In this document: positions 44,988 through 56,732 of the stretch, piece by piece
How positions within the stretch are numbered: the stretch's first letter is position 1
How the letters are laid out: every line of letters starts with the position of its first letter
Assembly (NCBI GenBank): GCA_027922465.2
Contig: BQMF02000287.1
Location: 124,001 to 188,000, forward strand
Direction of reading: 5' to 3'
Source: Turritopsis dohrnii
Lineage: Eukaryota > Cnidaria > Hydrozoa > Anthoathecata > Oceaniidae
DNA: 64,000 nt
Translations under genes and position numbers: made by a program
Notes under the pieces: model-generated
What the model was told of the DNA's origin: nothing
Seen by the model: the letters and a program-made list of their open reading frames with translations, nothing else
The model's database searches: none

Positions 44988-45850
44988 ATAACTAGCATGT
45001 AGCTTTAGCTAAAAATGCCCCCGCGCTCAAGCATTCCAATTTATACAGACAGCAAGCTATACATTAACAGCGGAAACGAAAACAAGTTTTTGGCCGAAAA
45101 AAAAATGTTTGGGTTGATTTGGGACCTGATATGAGGCAAAGTTATATGCTTAAATATTTCGACAAAATCAGTTTTTGGCATTTCAAAACCAACTTGCAAT
45201 ATGCAAACCAAAAAATCTACACTTAAACAGATGAAAATATGCACAAAACTTTGTTACTTTTTGTTATCTCTTAGGTCTAAGTTACACTGATGCTAATATA
45301 CCTTTCAAAAAGTGTAAATAAGGCTTAACAAGTAATATTAGAAAGTATTTGCTGCAAACAAGAGAAATGTGTGAATTGAAACCATGGATACATATTTTAT
45401 AATTTTTATAATTAAAATAAGATTTGTTAAAAACATTCTGTAAGAGCCAAAAAAAAAAAAACTTTTTTCAAACTTTGATTTAAAACAAAAAATAGCCAAA
45501 GTTTACATAAAAAAAACAAGAAAAAAATATATAGGTTTTATTGATCATGATAACACTAGGTTTGGAAGACAGTCAAAGAAGAAAAACACGAAGAACGACA
45601 ATTTGTAATATGGCTTTCTTGTATACACAGAAATCCAATTAAAATCTTTTGAAGGAAAGATCCGCCAAAAATCAGTGCATTAAACAAAATTATTGAAAGA
45701 AAAATTTAGAGTTAAAATATATACAAAAATAAAATGTATGGTTGGCAAAATTTCGGATATCAAGCTGTGCTTCAAAATCCTTGTCGTTCACTTCACTAAA
45801 ACAACACAAAAGTAACACGAAAACTGTCTAAGCAATTTTAGCATACGATC
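44988..45850. repeat. Diverged direct repeat, unit 1
   Basis: Shares with unit 2 (46114-47078) the start ATAACTAGCATGTAGCTTTA, GCCCCCGCGCTCAAGC, ATGCTAATATACCTTTCAAA, and the end GCAATTTTAGCATACGATC, with many small indels between. Non-coding. Confidence 0.7.
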
Positions 45851-46113
45851 TTCCTAAATAACATAGTATAATATAATAATAAATTAGGAAAGAGATACGA
45901 AAAAACATTCTGTCTCTCCCACTTACAGTACCATGCTTTGAAACGGGAAAAAAGCAAAGCTAATAATTGTATTCCACCGTGTAACGTCAACACGAAAGTT
46001 GGAGGATGAAGATGATGATGATGATGATGAACGAAATCGGAAACTGACATTCGCCTATCTCGTGAAACTACTATGCCTCCTCGCTCGCTTACGCTCGCTG
46101 CGGGGGCAATAAT
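45851..46113. other. Spacer between direct repeats, (ATG)n microsatellite
   Basis: (GAT)n at 46008-46030 explains the His run of a minus-strand ORF here, which is not a gene. A GC-rich GCCTCCTCGCTCGCTTACGC precedes unit 2. Confidence 0.5.
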
Positions 46114-47078
46114 ATAACTAGCATGTAGCTTTAGCTAAAAAATGCCCCCGCGCTCAAGCGTTCCAATGTGTACACACAGCAAGCTATACATTGCAAGCTA
46201 TACAACGGAAACAAAAACAAATTTTTGTCTGAAAACTCAAAAAAATTCAGATGAATGTTTTTGCAAATCTTTACACAGAAACAAATATATACATTTAAAC
46301 TTTTGTTAACATTGTATAAACTAAACACAATAAAAACAAGAAGAATTGTGAGCATGATCATTTCGAAATGGGAGATCAGATTTGAAAACTCCTTGACGGA
46401 TGGTCTTCACGGTTTTTCACTTACGTTGTAATTGAGTTAAACTTTCTTTAGGATAACTTTTTTTTTATTGATGCTAATATACCTTTCAAAAAGTGTAATA
46501 AAGGCTTAACAAGTAATATCAGAATGTATTTGCTACAAACAAAAGAAATGTGTGAACTGAAACCATGGATACGTATTTTATAATCAAAACAAGATTTGTT
46601 AAAGAAATTCTGTAAGAGCCAAAAGAAAAAAAACAAACTTTTTAAAAAAAAATCAAAGCAAAAAATCCGTTAGAAATCTGCGTTTTAAACTTTGATTCAA
46701 AACAAAAAGTAGCCAATGTTTATAAAAAAAAAACAACAAGAAAATGTAAAAAGCTTTTACTGATCATGATCACACACAAGTATGATTAGGTTTGCCGCGA
46801 GGAGGACAGTTAAAATAGAAAAACACGAAGAAAGACAATTTGTAATATAGCTTTCTTGCATACACAGAAATCCAATTAAAATCTTTGCCAAAAATTAGTG
46901 CGTTGAACAAGGTTTATTGAATGAAATATTTAGAGCTAAAACATATATATACAAAAATAAAATGTATGGTTGGCAAAATTTCAGATTTCAAACTGTGCTT
47001 CAAAATCCTTGTCGTTCACTTCACTAAAACAACACAAAAGTAACACGAAAAATGTCCAAGCAATTTTAGCATACGATC
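46114..47078. repeat. Diverged direct repeat, unit 2
   Basis: See unit 1 (44988-45850). It ends exactly where the first copy of the 1.93-kb tandem array begins (ACGATCATCCCGGAC), so the array inserted or started at this breakpoint. Confidence 0.7.
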
Positions 47079-47080
47079 AT

Positions 47081-47271
47081 CCCGGACAAAATATTGTGGC
47101 AAAAGCATGAAATTCACGTCATGAGGCCCCCCTTCCCCCACCATCAATGTTATCAATGTTCGTTGGAACCTCTGGCTGGACACAACTCAAAACATTGATG
47201 CTGGGGGAGGGGGTATTTGAATTCTTCATGAAAAACATCAGTTTTGCCACAATTTTTGTCCGGGATTGTCT
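47081..47271. mobile_element. ~190-bp inverted-repeat MITE in each array unit (copy 1)
   Basis: CCCGGACAAAATATTGTGGC and the inverse GCCACAATTTTTGTCCGGG frame a GC-rich centre with CCCCCACCATCAATGTT against AACATTGATGCTGGGGG. Repeated at 49011-49201, 50936-51126, 52861-53041 (10 bp shorter) and 54776-54964. In copies 2 and 3 the symmetry extends to ATTCAGACAAT on both sides. Confidence 0.75.
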
Positions 47272-47789
47272 GAATTTTAAGAATAAAAATGGAAAGGGGT
47301 CTTCCTAGTATAACAACACATTCTTTCAAGACTGAGATCTCCCACAACATGTGTTGGCAGCCAGGTTGCTCCTTGTCACAATTCGTGTAATTTTACACAA
47401 AATCAAAACAAAAAAAACATAGCCCTACTGAAAACAGGCTTTTGCAGCTTATCAATATTTTGTCAATTCAAACATGTATATACATACTCTATATAATGCT
47501 GTCATGAATGTGTGATACAAGAAATAACCAAAGTTTACGTGGCATACTGGGTCAAATGATGAACAATACAAAGTCGTCTACCAAAATATATACCAAATGT
47601 ATGTGAACACAAAACAGAAAGATAATTTTTCTCTGACAAAAACAGATATACCCTATATATACGTGTCATAATAATAACATAATATATAATAATATAAACT
47701 TGTCTATGAAAATATATACAAAATGTGTGTGAACTCAACAGAAACTTTTTTCTTTCAAGCCGTGTAAACAAAACTAAGTGAACACCAAA

Positions 47790-47868
47790 ATGGATGACAG
47801 TCAGTGGGACGCACTTGGTTTTACGCAAAGCCTTAAGTGCTTAGTCGAGGAAGGAATTTTTCGGCTTG
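47790..47868 (+). other. Possible 5' coding start in each array unit (unidentified)
   Basis: ATG at 47790 opens MDDSQWDALGFTQSLKCLVE, EEGIF-type sequence, and then meets GCA/GTAGGT, a donor-like site. The composition looks more protein-like than its surroundings. In copies 2-4 (ATG at 49720, 51645, 53560) one base is lost in the T-run after GAAGGAATTTTT, so the frame differs downstream. No downstream exon is found in the unit. It could be the relic of a gene start captured in the repeat. Confidence 0.3.
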
Positions 47869-47902
47869 TTGCAGTAGGTCACATTTCTAAAATATCCAAA
47901 AC

Positions 47903-48164
47903 AACATTTTGCGACACGTCACCAACACGTCACCAACACGTCACCAACACGTCACCAACTGTAAAGAGTGTTTTCATTGGGAATTGTAACACGTCACCAC
48001 ACGTCACCACTTTTTTTTATAAGAAGAGTATATTATTTTATTACTATCAAAGAAAGTTGGTGACGTGTGGTGACGTGTTATAATTCCCAGTGAAAACACT
48101 CTTTACAGTTGGTGACGTGTTGGTGACGTGTTGGTGACGTGTTGGTGACGTGTCGCAAAACGTT
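47903..48164. mobile_element. ~260-bp long-hairpin element with GGTGACGTGTT blocks (copy 1)
   Basis: Arms of about 105 bp: AACATTTTGCGACACGTCACC with four ACACGTCACCA blocks, ACTGTAAAGAGTGTTTTCA and two more blocks, then a ~35-bp spacer and the whole set inverted. Copies at about 49832-50093, 51757-52018 and 53672-53933. The element is non-coding. Confidence 0.8.
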
Positions 48165-48199
48165 AAATGTAAAGTAAAAGTCAAAGTAAAAGTAAAAGT

Positions 48200-48640
48200 T
48201 TATTTCGTTTGTCCAAAACTGTTCGTCTTTCTTTCAATAAGCCTTTGCAAATCCAAGTCTTTGTTTCTTATCTGCTTCTGTGAGGAGGCGTACTCGTATC
48301 CGTTCCTTCTCAAAACCCTGCTCGCAGCTTTGTTGCTTGTTGTGTTACCCAGTCCGGCTTCCTCCTGAATATGCTTAAGGAAATTGTAGCACTGCTATTC
48401 CTAAGCGCCTGTAACGCCCTTACAACATCCCGTTCCATTCGCAGGAGTTGTCTACTTGGGCCTTCCCTTGTTTTCGTGCCGCAGATCTTCTTTCTTTTCC
48501 ATTGGTAACTTGGCAATGGCGGTAAACGCTTCCCTCTGCAAACTGCGGATACGTGCCGCAAAGCTCGTGGCAACTGACACCAAACTTCTGGTGGAGAACC
48601 CTCAAATCGGACGGACTTCTTCCACGGTGATCTTTTACGT
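48200..48640 (-). pseudogene. Frameshifted N-terminal HTH region of a transposase (array copy 1)
   Basis: Minus-strand frames must be joined to see the protein: VLHQKFGVSCHELCGTYPQF AEGSVYRH, then LPMEKKEDLRHENKGRPK, then RQLLRMERDVVRALQALRNS, then HIQEEAGLGNTTSNKAASRV LRRNGYEY and a stop at 48200. The order (helix-turn-helix, NKGRP linker, second HTH ending in an R..GY motif) is that of the paired DNA-binding half of IS630/Tc1-type transposases. At least three frame changes. No DDE core. Paralogous copies are listed next. Confidence 0.5.
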
Positions 48641-50128
48641 GGTCATGTTTTTGTCGATATGTCTTGTTTATATATACCTAAAGTAAAGTAAACAAAATGC
48701 TTTGTTGGTGTTTACATTGCAAATAGTATTTTAAATTACCTATTTGTAACTTTTGTTTATTTACCAAAGTGGTAGCAACAAACAAAACTGTTTTGTAATT
48801 CATTCCCACATCCCCACAAACTTGTTTACATTTACAGTGTTTACTGAATAACAGAGACAATAATAACAATAGAAAAGTACACAAATTGCATCTGTAACCC
48901 TCCAAGTAAAATAAAGAACTTCTAAGTAGTCAGACATTACCAAATAAGCAAACGTAAACATTAGAAAATCTATACACAAAATGACTAAGTCATGCAAAAA
49001 TTCAGACAATCCCGGACAAAATATTGTGGCAAAAGCATGAAATTCACGTCATGAGGCCCCCGTTCCCCCACCATCAATGTTATCAATGTTTGTTGGAACC
49101 TCTGGCTGGACACAACTCAAAACATTGATGCTGGGGGAGGGGGTATTTGAATTCTTCATGAAAAACATCAGTTTTGCCACAATTTTTGTCCGGGATTGTC
49201 TGAATTTTAAGAATAAAAATGGAAAGGGGTCTTCCTAGTATAACAACACATTCTTTCAAGACTGAGATCTCCCACAACATGTGTTGGCAGCCAGGTTGCT
49301 CCTTGTCACAATTCGTGTAATTTTACACAAAATCAAAACAAAAAAAACATAGCCCTACTGAAAACAGGCTTTTGCAGCTTATCAATATTTTGTCAATTCA
49401 AACATGTATATACATACTCTATATAATGCTGTCATGAATGTGTGATACAAGAAATAACCAAAGTTTACGTGGCATACTGGGTCAAATGATGAACAATACA
49501 AAGTCGTCTACCAAAATATATACCAAATGTATGTGAACACAAAACAGAAAGATAATTTTTCTCTGACAAAAACAGATATACCCTATATATACGTGTCATA
49601 ATAATAACATAATATATAATAATATAAACTTGTCTATGAAAATATATACAAAATGTGTGTGAACTCAACAGAAACTTTTTTCTTTCAAGCCGTGTAAACA
49701 AAACTAAGTGAACACCAAAATGGATGACAGTCAGTGGGACGCACTTGGTTTTACGCAAAGCCTTAAGTGCTTAGTCGAGGAAGGAATTTTTGGCTTGTTG
49801 CAGTAGGTCACATTTCTAAAATATCCAAAACAACATTTTGCGACACGTCACCAACACGTCACCAACACGTCACCAACACGTCACCAACTGTAAAGAGTGT
49901 TTTCATTGGGAATTGTAACACGTCACCACACGTCACCACTTTTTTTTATAAGAAGAGTATATTATTTTATTACTATCAAAGAAAGTTGGTGACGTGTGGT
50001 GACGTGTTATAATTCCCAGTGAAAACACTCTTTACAGTTGGTGACGTGTTGGTGACGTGTTGGTGACGTGTTGGTGACGTGTCGCAAAACGTTAAATGTA
50101 AAGTAAAAGTCAAAGTAAAAGTAAAAGT

Positions 50129-50560
50129 TTATTTCGTTTGTCCAAAACTGTTCGTCTTTCTTTCAATAAGCCTTTGCAAATCCAAGTCTTTGTTTCTTAT
50201 CTGCTTCTGTGAGGAGGCGTACTCGTATCCGTTCCTTCTCAAAACCCTGCTCGCAGCTTTGTTGCTTGTTGTGTTACCCAGTCCGGCTTCCTCCTGAATA
50301 TGCTTAGGAAATTGTAGCACTGCTATTCCTAAGCGCCTGTAACGCCCTTACAACATCCCGTTCCATTCGCGGAGTTGTCTACTTGGGCCTTCCCTTGTTT
50401 TCGTGCCGCAGATCTTCTTTCTTTTCCATTGGTAACTTGGCAAGGCGGTAAACGCTTCCCTCTGCAAACTGCGGATACGTGCCGCAAAGCTCGTGGCAAC
50501 TGACACCAAACTTCTGGTGGAGAACCCTCAAATCGGACGGATTCTTCCACGGTGATCTTT
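50129..50560 (-). pseudogene. Frameshifted transposase HTH region (array copy 2)
   Basis: Same as 48200-48640 with four more single-base losses (CTTAGG, CGCGGAG, GGCAAGG, CGGATTC), which create extra frameshifts. Shared with copies 3 and 4. Confidence 0.5.
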
Positions 50561-52053
50561 TACGTGGTCATGTTTTTGTCGATATGTCTTGTTTATATAT
50601 ACCTAAAGTAAAGTAAACAAAATGCTTTGTTGGTGTTTACATTGCAAATAGTATTTTAAATTACCTATTTGTAACTTTTGTTTATTTACCAAAGTGGTAG
50701 CAACAAACAAAACTGTTTTGTAATTCATTCCCACATCCCCACAAACTTGTTTACATTTACAGTGTTTACTGAATAACAGAGACAATAATAACAATAGAAA
50801 AGTACACAAATTGCATCTGTAACCCTCCAAGTAAAATAAAGAACTTCTAAGTAGTCAGACATTACCAAATAAGCAAACGTAAACATTAGAAAATCTATAC
50901 ACAAAATGACTAAGTCATGCAAAAATTCAGACAATCCCGGACAAAATATTGTGGCAAAAGCATGAAATTCACGTCATGAGGCCCCCGTTCCCCCACCATC
51001 AATGTTATCAATGTTTGTTGGAACCTCTGGCTGGACACAACTCAAAACATTGATGCTGGGGGAGGGGGTATTTGAATTCTTCATGAAAAACATCAGTTTT
51101 GCCACAATTTTTGTCCGGGATTGTCTGAATTTTAAGAATAAAAATGGAAAGGGGTCTTCCTAGTATAACAACACATTCTTTCAAGACTGAGATCTCCCAC
51201 AACATGTGTTGGCAGCCAGGTTGCTCCTTGTCACAATTCGTGTAATTTTACACAAAATCAAAACAAAAAAAACATAGCCCTACTGAAAACAGGCTTTTGC
51301 AGCTTATCAATATTTTGTCAATTCAAACATGTATATACATACTCTATATAATGCTGTCATGAATGTGTGATACAAGAAATAACCAAAGTTTACGTGGCAT
51401 ACTGGGTCAAATGATGAACAATACAAAGTCGTCTACCAAAATATATACCAAATGTATGTGAACACAAAACAGAAAGATAATTTTTCTCTGACAAAAACAG
51501 ATATACCCTATATATACGTGTCATAATAATAACATAATATATAATAATATAAACTTGTCTATGAAAATATATACAAAATGTGTGTGAACTCAACAGAAAC
51601 TTTTTTCTTTCAAGCCGTGTAAACAAAACTAAGTGAACACCAAAATGGATGACAGTCAGTGGGACGCACTTGGTTTTACGCAAAGCCTTAAGTGCTTAGT
51701 CGAGGAAGGAATTTTTGGCTTGTTGCAGTAGGTCACATTTCTAAAATATCCAAAACAACATTTTGCGACACGTCACCAACACGTCACCAACACGTCACCA
51801 ACACGTCACCAACTGTAAAGAGTGTTTTCATTGGGAATTGTAACACGTCACCACACGTCACCACTTTTTTTTATAAGAAGAGTATATTATTTTATTACTA
51901 TCAAAGAAAGTTGGTGACGTGTGGTGACGTGTTATAATTCCCAGTGAAAACACTCTTTACAGTTGGTGACGTGTTGGTGACGTGTTGGTGACGTGTTGGT
52001 GACGTGTCGCAAAACGTTAAATGTAAAGTAAAAGTCAAAGTAAAAGTAAAAGT

Positions 52054-52485
52054 TTATTTCGTTTGTCCAAAACTGTTCGTCTTTCTTTCAATAAGCCTTT
52101 GCAAATCCAAGTCTTTGTTTCTTATCTGCTTCTGTGAGGAGGCGTACTCGTATCCGTTCCTTCTCAAAACCCTGCTCGCAGCTTTGTTGCTTGTTGTGTT
52201 ACCCAGTCCGGCTTCCTCCTGAATATGCTTAGGAAATTGTAGCACTGCTATTCCTAAGCGCCTGTAACGCCCTTACAACATCCCGTTCCATTCGCGGAGT
52301 TGTCTACTTGGGCCTTCCCTTGTTTTCGTGCCGCAGATCTTCTTTCTTTTCCATTGGTAACTTGGCAAGGCGGTAAACGCTTCCCTCTGCAAACTGCGGA
52401 TACGTGCCGCAAAGCTCGTGGCAACTGACACCAAACTTCTGGTGGAGAACCCTCAAATCGGACGGATTCTTCCACGGTGATCTTT
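52054..52485 (-). pseudogene. Frameshifted transposase HTH region (array copy 3)
   Basis: Identical in structure to array copy 2, including the four additional single-base losses. Confidence 0.5.
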
Positions 52486-53968
52486 TACGTGGTCATGTTT
52501 TTGTCGATATGTCTTGTTTATATATACCTAAAGTAAAGTAAACAAAATGCTTTGTTGGTGTTTACATTGCAAATAGTATTTTAAATTACCTATTTGTAAC
52601 TTTTGTTTATTTACCAAAGTGGTAGCAACAAACAAAACTGTTTTGTAATTCATTCCCACATCCCCACAAACTTGTTTACATTTACAGTGTTTACTGAATA
52701 ACAGAGACAATAATAACAATAGAAAAGTACACAAATTGCATCTGTAACCCTCCAAGTAAAATAAAGAACTTCTAAGTAGTCAGACATTACCAAATAAGCA
52801 AACGTAAACATTAGAAAATCTATACACAAAATGACTAAGTCATGCAAAAATTCAGACAATCCCGGACAAAATATTGTGGCAAAAGCATGAAATTCACGTC
52901 ATGAGGCCCCCGTTCCCCCACCATCAATGTTATCAATGTTTGTTGGAACCTCTGGCTGGACACAACTCAAAACATTGATGCTGGGGGAGGGGGTATTTGA
53001 ATTCTTCATGAAAATGCCACAATTTTTGTCCGGGATTGTCTGAATTTTAAGAATAAAAATGGAAAGGGGCCTTCCTAGTATAACAACACATTCTTTCAAG
53101 ACTGAGATCTCCCACAACATGTGTTGGCAGCCAGGTTGCTCCTTGTCACAATTCGTGTAATTTTACACAAAATCAAAACAAAAAAAACATAGCCCTACTG
53201 AAAACAGGCTTTTGCAGCTTATCAATATTTTGTCAATTCAAACATGTATATACATACTCTATATAATGCTGTCATGAATGTGTGATACAAGAAATAACCA
53301 AAGTTTACGTGGCATACTGGGTCAAATGATGAACAATACAAAGTCGTCTACCAAAATATATACCAAATGTATGTGAACACAAAACAGAAAGATAATTTTT
53401 CTCTGACAAAAACAGATATACCCTATATATACGTGTCATAATAATAACATAATATATAATAATATAAACTTGTCTATGAAAATATATACAAAATGTGTGT
53501 GAACTCAACAGAAACTTTTTTCTTTCAAGCCGTGTAAACAAAACTAAGTGAACACCAAAATGGATGACAGTCAGTGGGACGCACTTGGTTTTACGCAAAG
53601 CCTTAAGTGCTTAGTCGAGGAAGGAATTTTTGGCTTGTTGCAGTAGGTCACATTTCTAAAATATCCAAAACAACATTTTGCGACACGTCACCAACACGTC
53701 ACCAACACGTCACCAACACGTCACCAACTGTAAAGAGTGTTTTCATTGGGAATTGTAACACGTCACCACACGTCACCACTTTTTTTTATAAGAAGAGTAT
53801 ATTATTTTATTACTATCAAAGAAAGTTGGTGACGTGTGGTGACGTGTTATAATTCCCAGTGAAAACACTCTTTACAGTTGGTGACGTGTTGGTGACGTGT
53901 TGGTGACGTGTTGGTGACGTGTCGCAAAACGTTAAATGTAAAGTAAAAGTCAAAGTAAAAGTAAAAGT

Positions 53969-54400
53969 TTATTTCGTTTGTCCAAAACTGTTCGTCTTTC
54001 TTTCAATAAGCCTTTGCAAATCCAAGTCTTTGTTTCTTATCTGCTTCTGTGAGGAGGCGTACTCGTATCCGTTCCTTCTCAAAACCCTGCTCGCAGCTTT
54101 GTTGCTTGTTGTGTTACCCAGTCCGGCTTCCTCCTGAATATGCTTAGGAAATTGTAGCACTGCTATTCCTAAGCGCCTGTAACGCCCTTACAACATCCCG
54201 TTCCATTCGCGGAGTTGTCTACTTGGGCCTTCCCTTGTTTTCGTGCCGCAGATCTTCTTTCTTTTCCATTGGTAACTTGGCAAGGCGGTAAACGCTTCCC
54301 TCTGCAAACTGCGGATACGTGCCGCAAAGCTCGTGGCAACTGACACCAAACTTCTGGTGGAGAACCCTCAAATCGGACGGATTCTTCCACGGTGATCTTT
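53969..54400 (-). pseudogene. Frameshifted transposase HTH region (array copy 4)
   Basis: Identical in structure to array copies 2 and 3. Confidence 0.5.
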
Positions 54401-55085
54401 TACGTGGTCATGTTTTTGTCGATATGTCTTGTTTATATATACCTAAAGTAAAGTAAACAAAATGCTTTGTTGGTGTTTACATTGCAAATAGTATTTTAAA
54501 TTACCTATTTGTAACTTTTGTTTATTTACCAAAGTGGTAGCAACAAACAAAACTGTTTTGTAATTCATTCCCACATCCCCACAAACTTGTTTACATTTAC
54601 AGTGTTTACTGAATAACAGAGACAATAATAACAATAGAAAAGTACACAAATTGCATCTGTAACCCTCCAAGTAAAATAAAGAACTTCTAAGTAGTCAGAC
54701 ATTACCAAATAAGCAAACGTAAACATTAGAAAATCTATACACAAAATGACTAAGTCATGCAAAAATTCAGACAATCCCGGACAAAATATTGTGGCAAAAG
54801 CATGAAATTCACGTCATGAGGCCCCCGTTCCCCCACCATCAATGTTATCAATGTTTGTTGGAACCTCTGGCTGGACACAACTCAAAACATTGATGCTGGG
54901 GGAGGGGGTATTTGAATTCTTCATGAAAAACATCAGTTTTGCCACAATTTTTGTCCGGGATTGTAGTTACATCTTGTTACAGTTCTACAGAATGGAAAAG
55001 TTCAATCTACGTCACTTCTTCTACTGACGTCATTTGACTCCAGAATCAGCTGATATTAGTTACAGGCAGTTACACCTTGTTACAT

Positions 55086-56155
55086 TTAGTTACATCTTTA
55101 CGTAACCAGTATGTCCAACCACGTCCGTAGTACGTGCCTTCAATATGCAGATGATACCAACATCTATCAGCACTGCAAGCATAAGAACATTAGAGATTGC
55201 GCACAAAGTCTCGAAGACGACTTGAACTCCCTTGCAAGCTGGTCAACAGAGAACAACCTGATCTTCAACCAACTCAAAACAAAATCTATGTTATTTGCCA
55301 CGCCTGCCATGTTCAAAGCACACAATCTCGGTGATCCGAACACATATAACATTAGTCACCTTGACCGGACAATAGAACGAGAGAAGACGACGAAAATACT
55401 TGGAGTCATCTTTGATGAAAAACTTCAATGGAAAGATCATATAAATAAGCTGTTGTCTTGCGGTTATTCGACGCTGAGAATGATAAAAAAAATCAAAAGA
55501 TTCACGCCATTCCACCTGAGGAAAAGTTTAGCTGAAATGTTGATCTTCACTAAACTTGACTACTGCAACATCGTATTCATGGAATCGTCCGAAGAATTGA
55601 AGAAACGGCTGCAAAAACTTCAGAATGCAGCAACAAGTTACGTCACCAACCACTATAGTAGAACTTCTAACACCGTCAACCTAAACTGGCTTCCGATCAA
55701 AGAAAGAATGGAGTTTTCAGCAGCAAAGATAGCATACAAATCTATCTACGATGAGCACTGGCCTGAACATCTGAAGAATCGGTTTCGTGAACCAAATGAA
55801 CGTCTACGAAATGCAGGAAATTTTAAACTGCCGACGTCAAATATCAAGAACTCATTTCTAGACGTAACTAGCAAAGTATTCAACGATTTACCATTGAGCA
55901 TTCGTAATGAAATTAACTCTATAAACTTCATCAGAAAATCCAAGAGATACCTTCACGACAAAGCTCTCGCCAGAACAATTGCTGATTGACTTTTATATAA
56001 AACAAAATATTGATAATTAATGTTGTGTTAATTTGTATTTTCACGTTCTTTTATATAACACACATGCACAATTTCATACGCTATTTCAGGAGAAGAGCCA
56101 ATGTAATATATTTGGAACTTGAAATATAAACAATTATTATTATTATTATTATTAT
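55086..56155 (+). mobile_element. 5'-truncated LINE insertion with 10-bp duplication
   Basis: Bounded by CTTGTTACAT on both sides (55076-55085 and 56156-56165) and ending in an (ATT)n tail, as expected of a non-LTR insertion. It contains the RT C-terminal coding region. The duplicated motif also occurs elsewhere in the host repeat, which lowers certainty about the exact left border. Confidence 0.65.
55111..55989 (+). CDS. LINE reverse transcriptase, C-terminal fragment
   Basis: A 292-codon open frame. It starts just before the catalytic RT motif: LQYADDTNIY holds the YADD box. Then SLEDDLNSLASWSTENNLIF, NQLKTKSMLF, KILGVIFDEKLQWKDHINKL, YCNIVFMESSEEL, LQKLQNAATSYVT and a C-terminal VFNDLPLSIRNE motif. 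This order is that of the RT C-terminal half and tail of CR1/L2/Jockey-type LINEs. Palm motifs before YADD, and the endonuclease, are missing. No stops, so the insertion is not very old. The start codon given is just the first ATG and has no biological meaning. Confidence 0.85.
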   Translation: MSNHVRSTCLQYADDTNIYQHCKHKNIRDCAQSLEDDLNSLASWSTENNLIFNQLKTKSMLFATPAMFKAHNLGDPNTYNISHLDRTIEREKTTKILGVIFDEKLQWKDHINKLLSCGYSTLRMIKKIKRFTPFHLRKSLAEMLIFTKLDYCNIVFMESSEELKKRLQKLQNAATSYVTNHYSRTSNTVNLNWLPIKERMEFSAAKIAYKSIYDEHWPEHLKNRFREPNERLRNAGNFKLPTSNIKNSFLDVTSKVFNDLPLSIRNEINSINFIRKSKRYLHDKALARTIAD

Positions 56156-56732
56156 CTTGTTACATGCTTTTGACCAATAAAGCATAGAATTGCGTCATTC
56201 CCGGCTATGTCGTCATTTGCGAGATCTCAGCTGACCTTTGCATCAGCTGACAATCCAGTGTTCCAATGACGTCAAAGTGAAAGGGCGCAGGGCGTCACCT
56301 TTCTCCCTCAGAACTTGTAACAAGGTGTAACAAGGTGTAACAACATGTAACAACGTGTAACTAGAAACAGCTGACAATCCGATGTTGCAATGACGTCACA
56401 GAAAGTGACGTAATGCGTCACTTTTCTCTCTCAGAACTTGTAACAAGGTGTAACAACATGTAACAATATGTAACAACGTGTAACTAGAAACAGCTGACAA
56501 TCTGATGTTGCAATGACGTCACAGAAAGTGACGTAATGCGTCACTTTACTCTCTCAGAACTTGTAACAAGGTGTAACAAGGTGTAACAACATGTAACAAC
56601 GTGTAACTAGAAACAGCTGACAATCCGATGTTGCAATGACGTCACAGAAAGTGACGTAATGCGTCACTTTTCTCTCTCAGAACTTGTAACAAGGTGTAAC
56701 AACATGTAACAACATGTAACAACGTGTAACTA

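Larger units (their letters stand above)
47081..54964. repeat. Tandem array, four full and one partial copy of a ~1.925-kb unit
   Basis: Units start with CCCGGACAAAATATTGTGGC at 47081, 49011, 50936, 52861 and 54776, so lengths are 1930, 1925, 1925, 1915 and 189 (partial). Copies 2-4 are nearly identical. Copy 1 has five extra single bases, all of them absent in copies 2-4. Copy 4 lacks 10 bp near 53014. Each unit holds an inverted-repeat element at its start, a long hairpin element, a short 5' open frame and a decayed transposase HTH region on the minus strand. The identical ORFs that recur in each copy reflect duplication, not selection. Confidence 0.92.
54965..56732. mobile_element. Element with TGTAAC-rich ends, interrupted by a LINE
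   Basis: Starts TAGTTACATCTTGTTACAG and ends TGTAACAACGTGTAACTA (near 56732), inverse-like. The right part (56280-56730) is a tandem array of about four ~120-bp units: GTAACAAGGTGTAACAAC, CAGCTGACAATCCGATGTTG, TGACGTCACAGAAAGTGACG. The left part has GACGTCATTTGACTCC and CAGCTGATATTAGTTAC. A LINE fragment sits between (55086-56155). Confidence 0.55.

Noticed and set aside
45838..46050. Minus-strand ORF with a His run
   Set aside because: The His run is an (ATG)n microsatellite. No domain.
47535..53598. 97-, 81-, 75-, 72- and 69-codon ORFs recurring four times
   Set aside because: They recur because the 1.925-kb unit is nearly identical between copies. They lack domains and are AT-rich.
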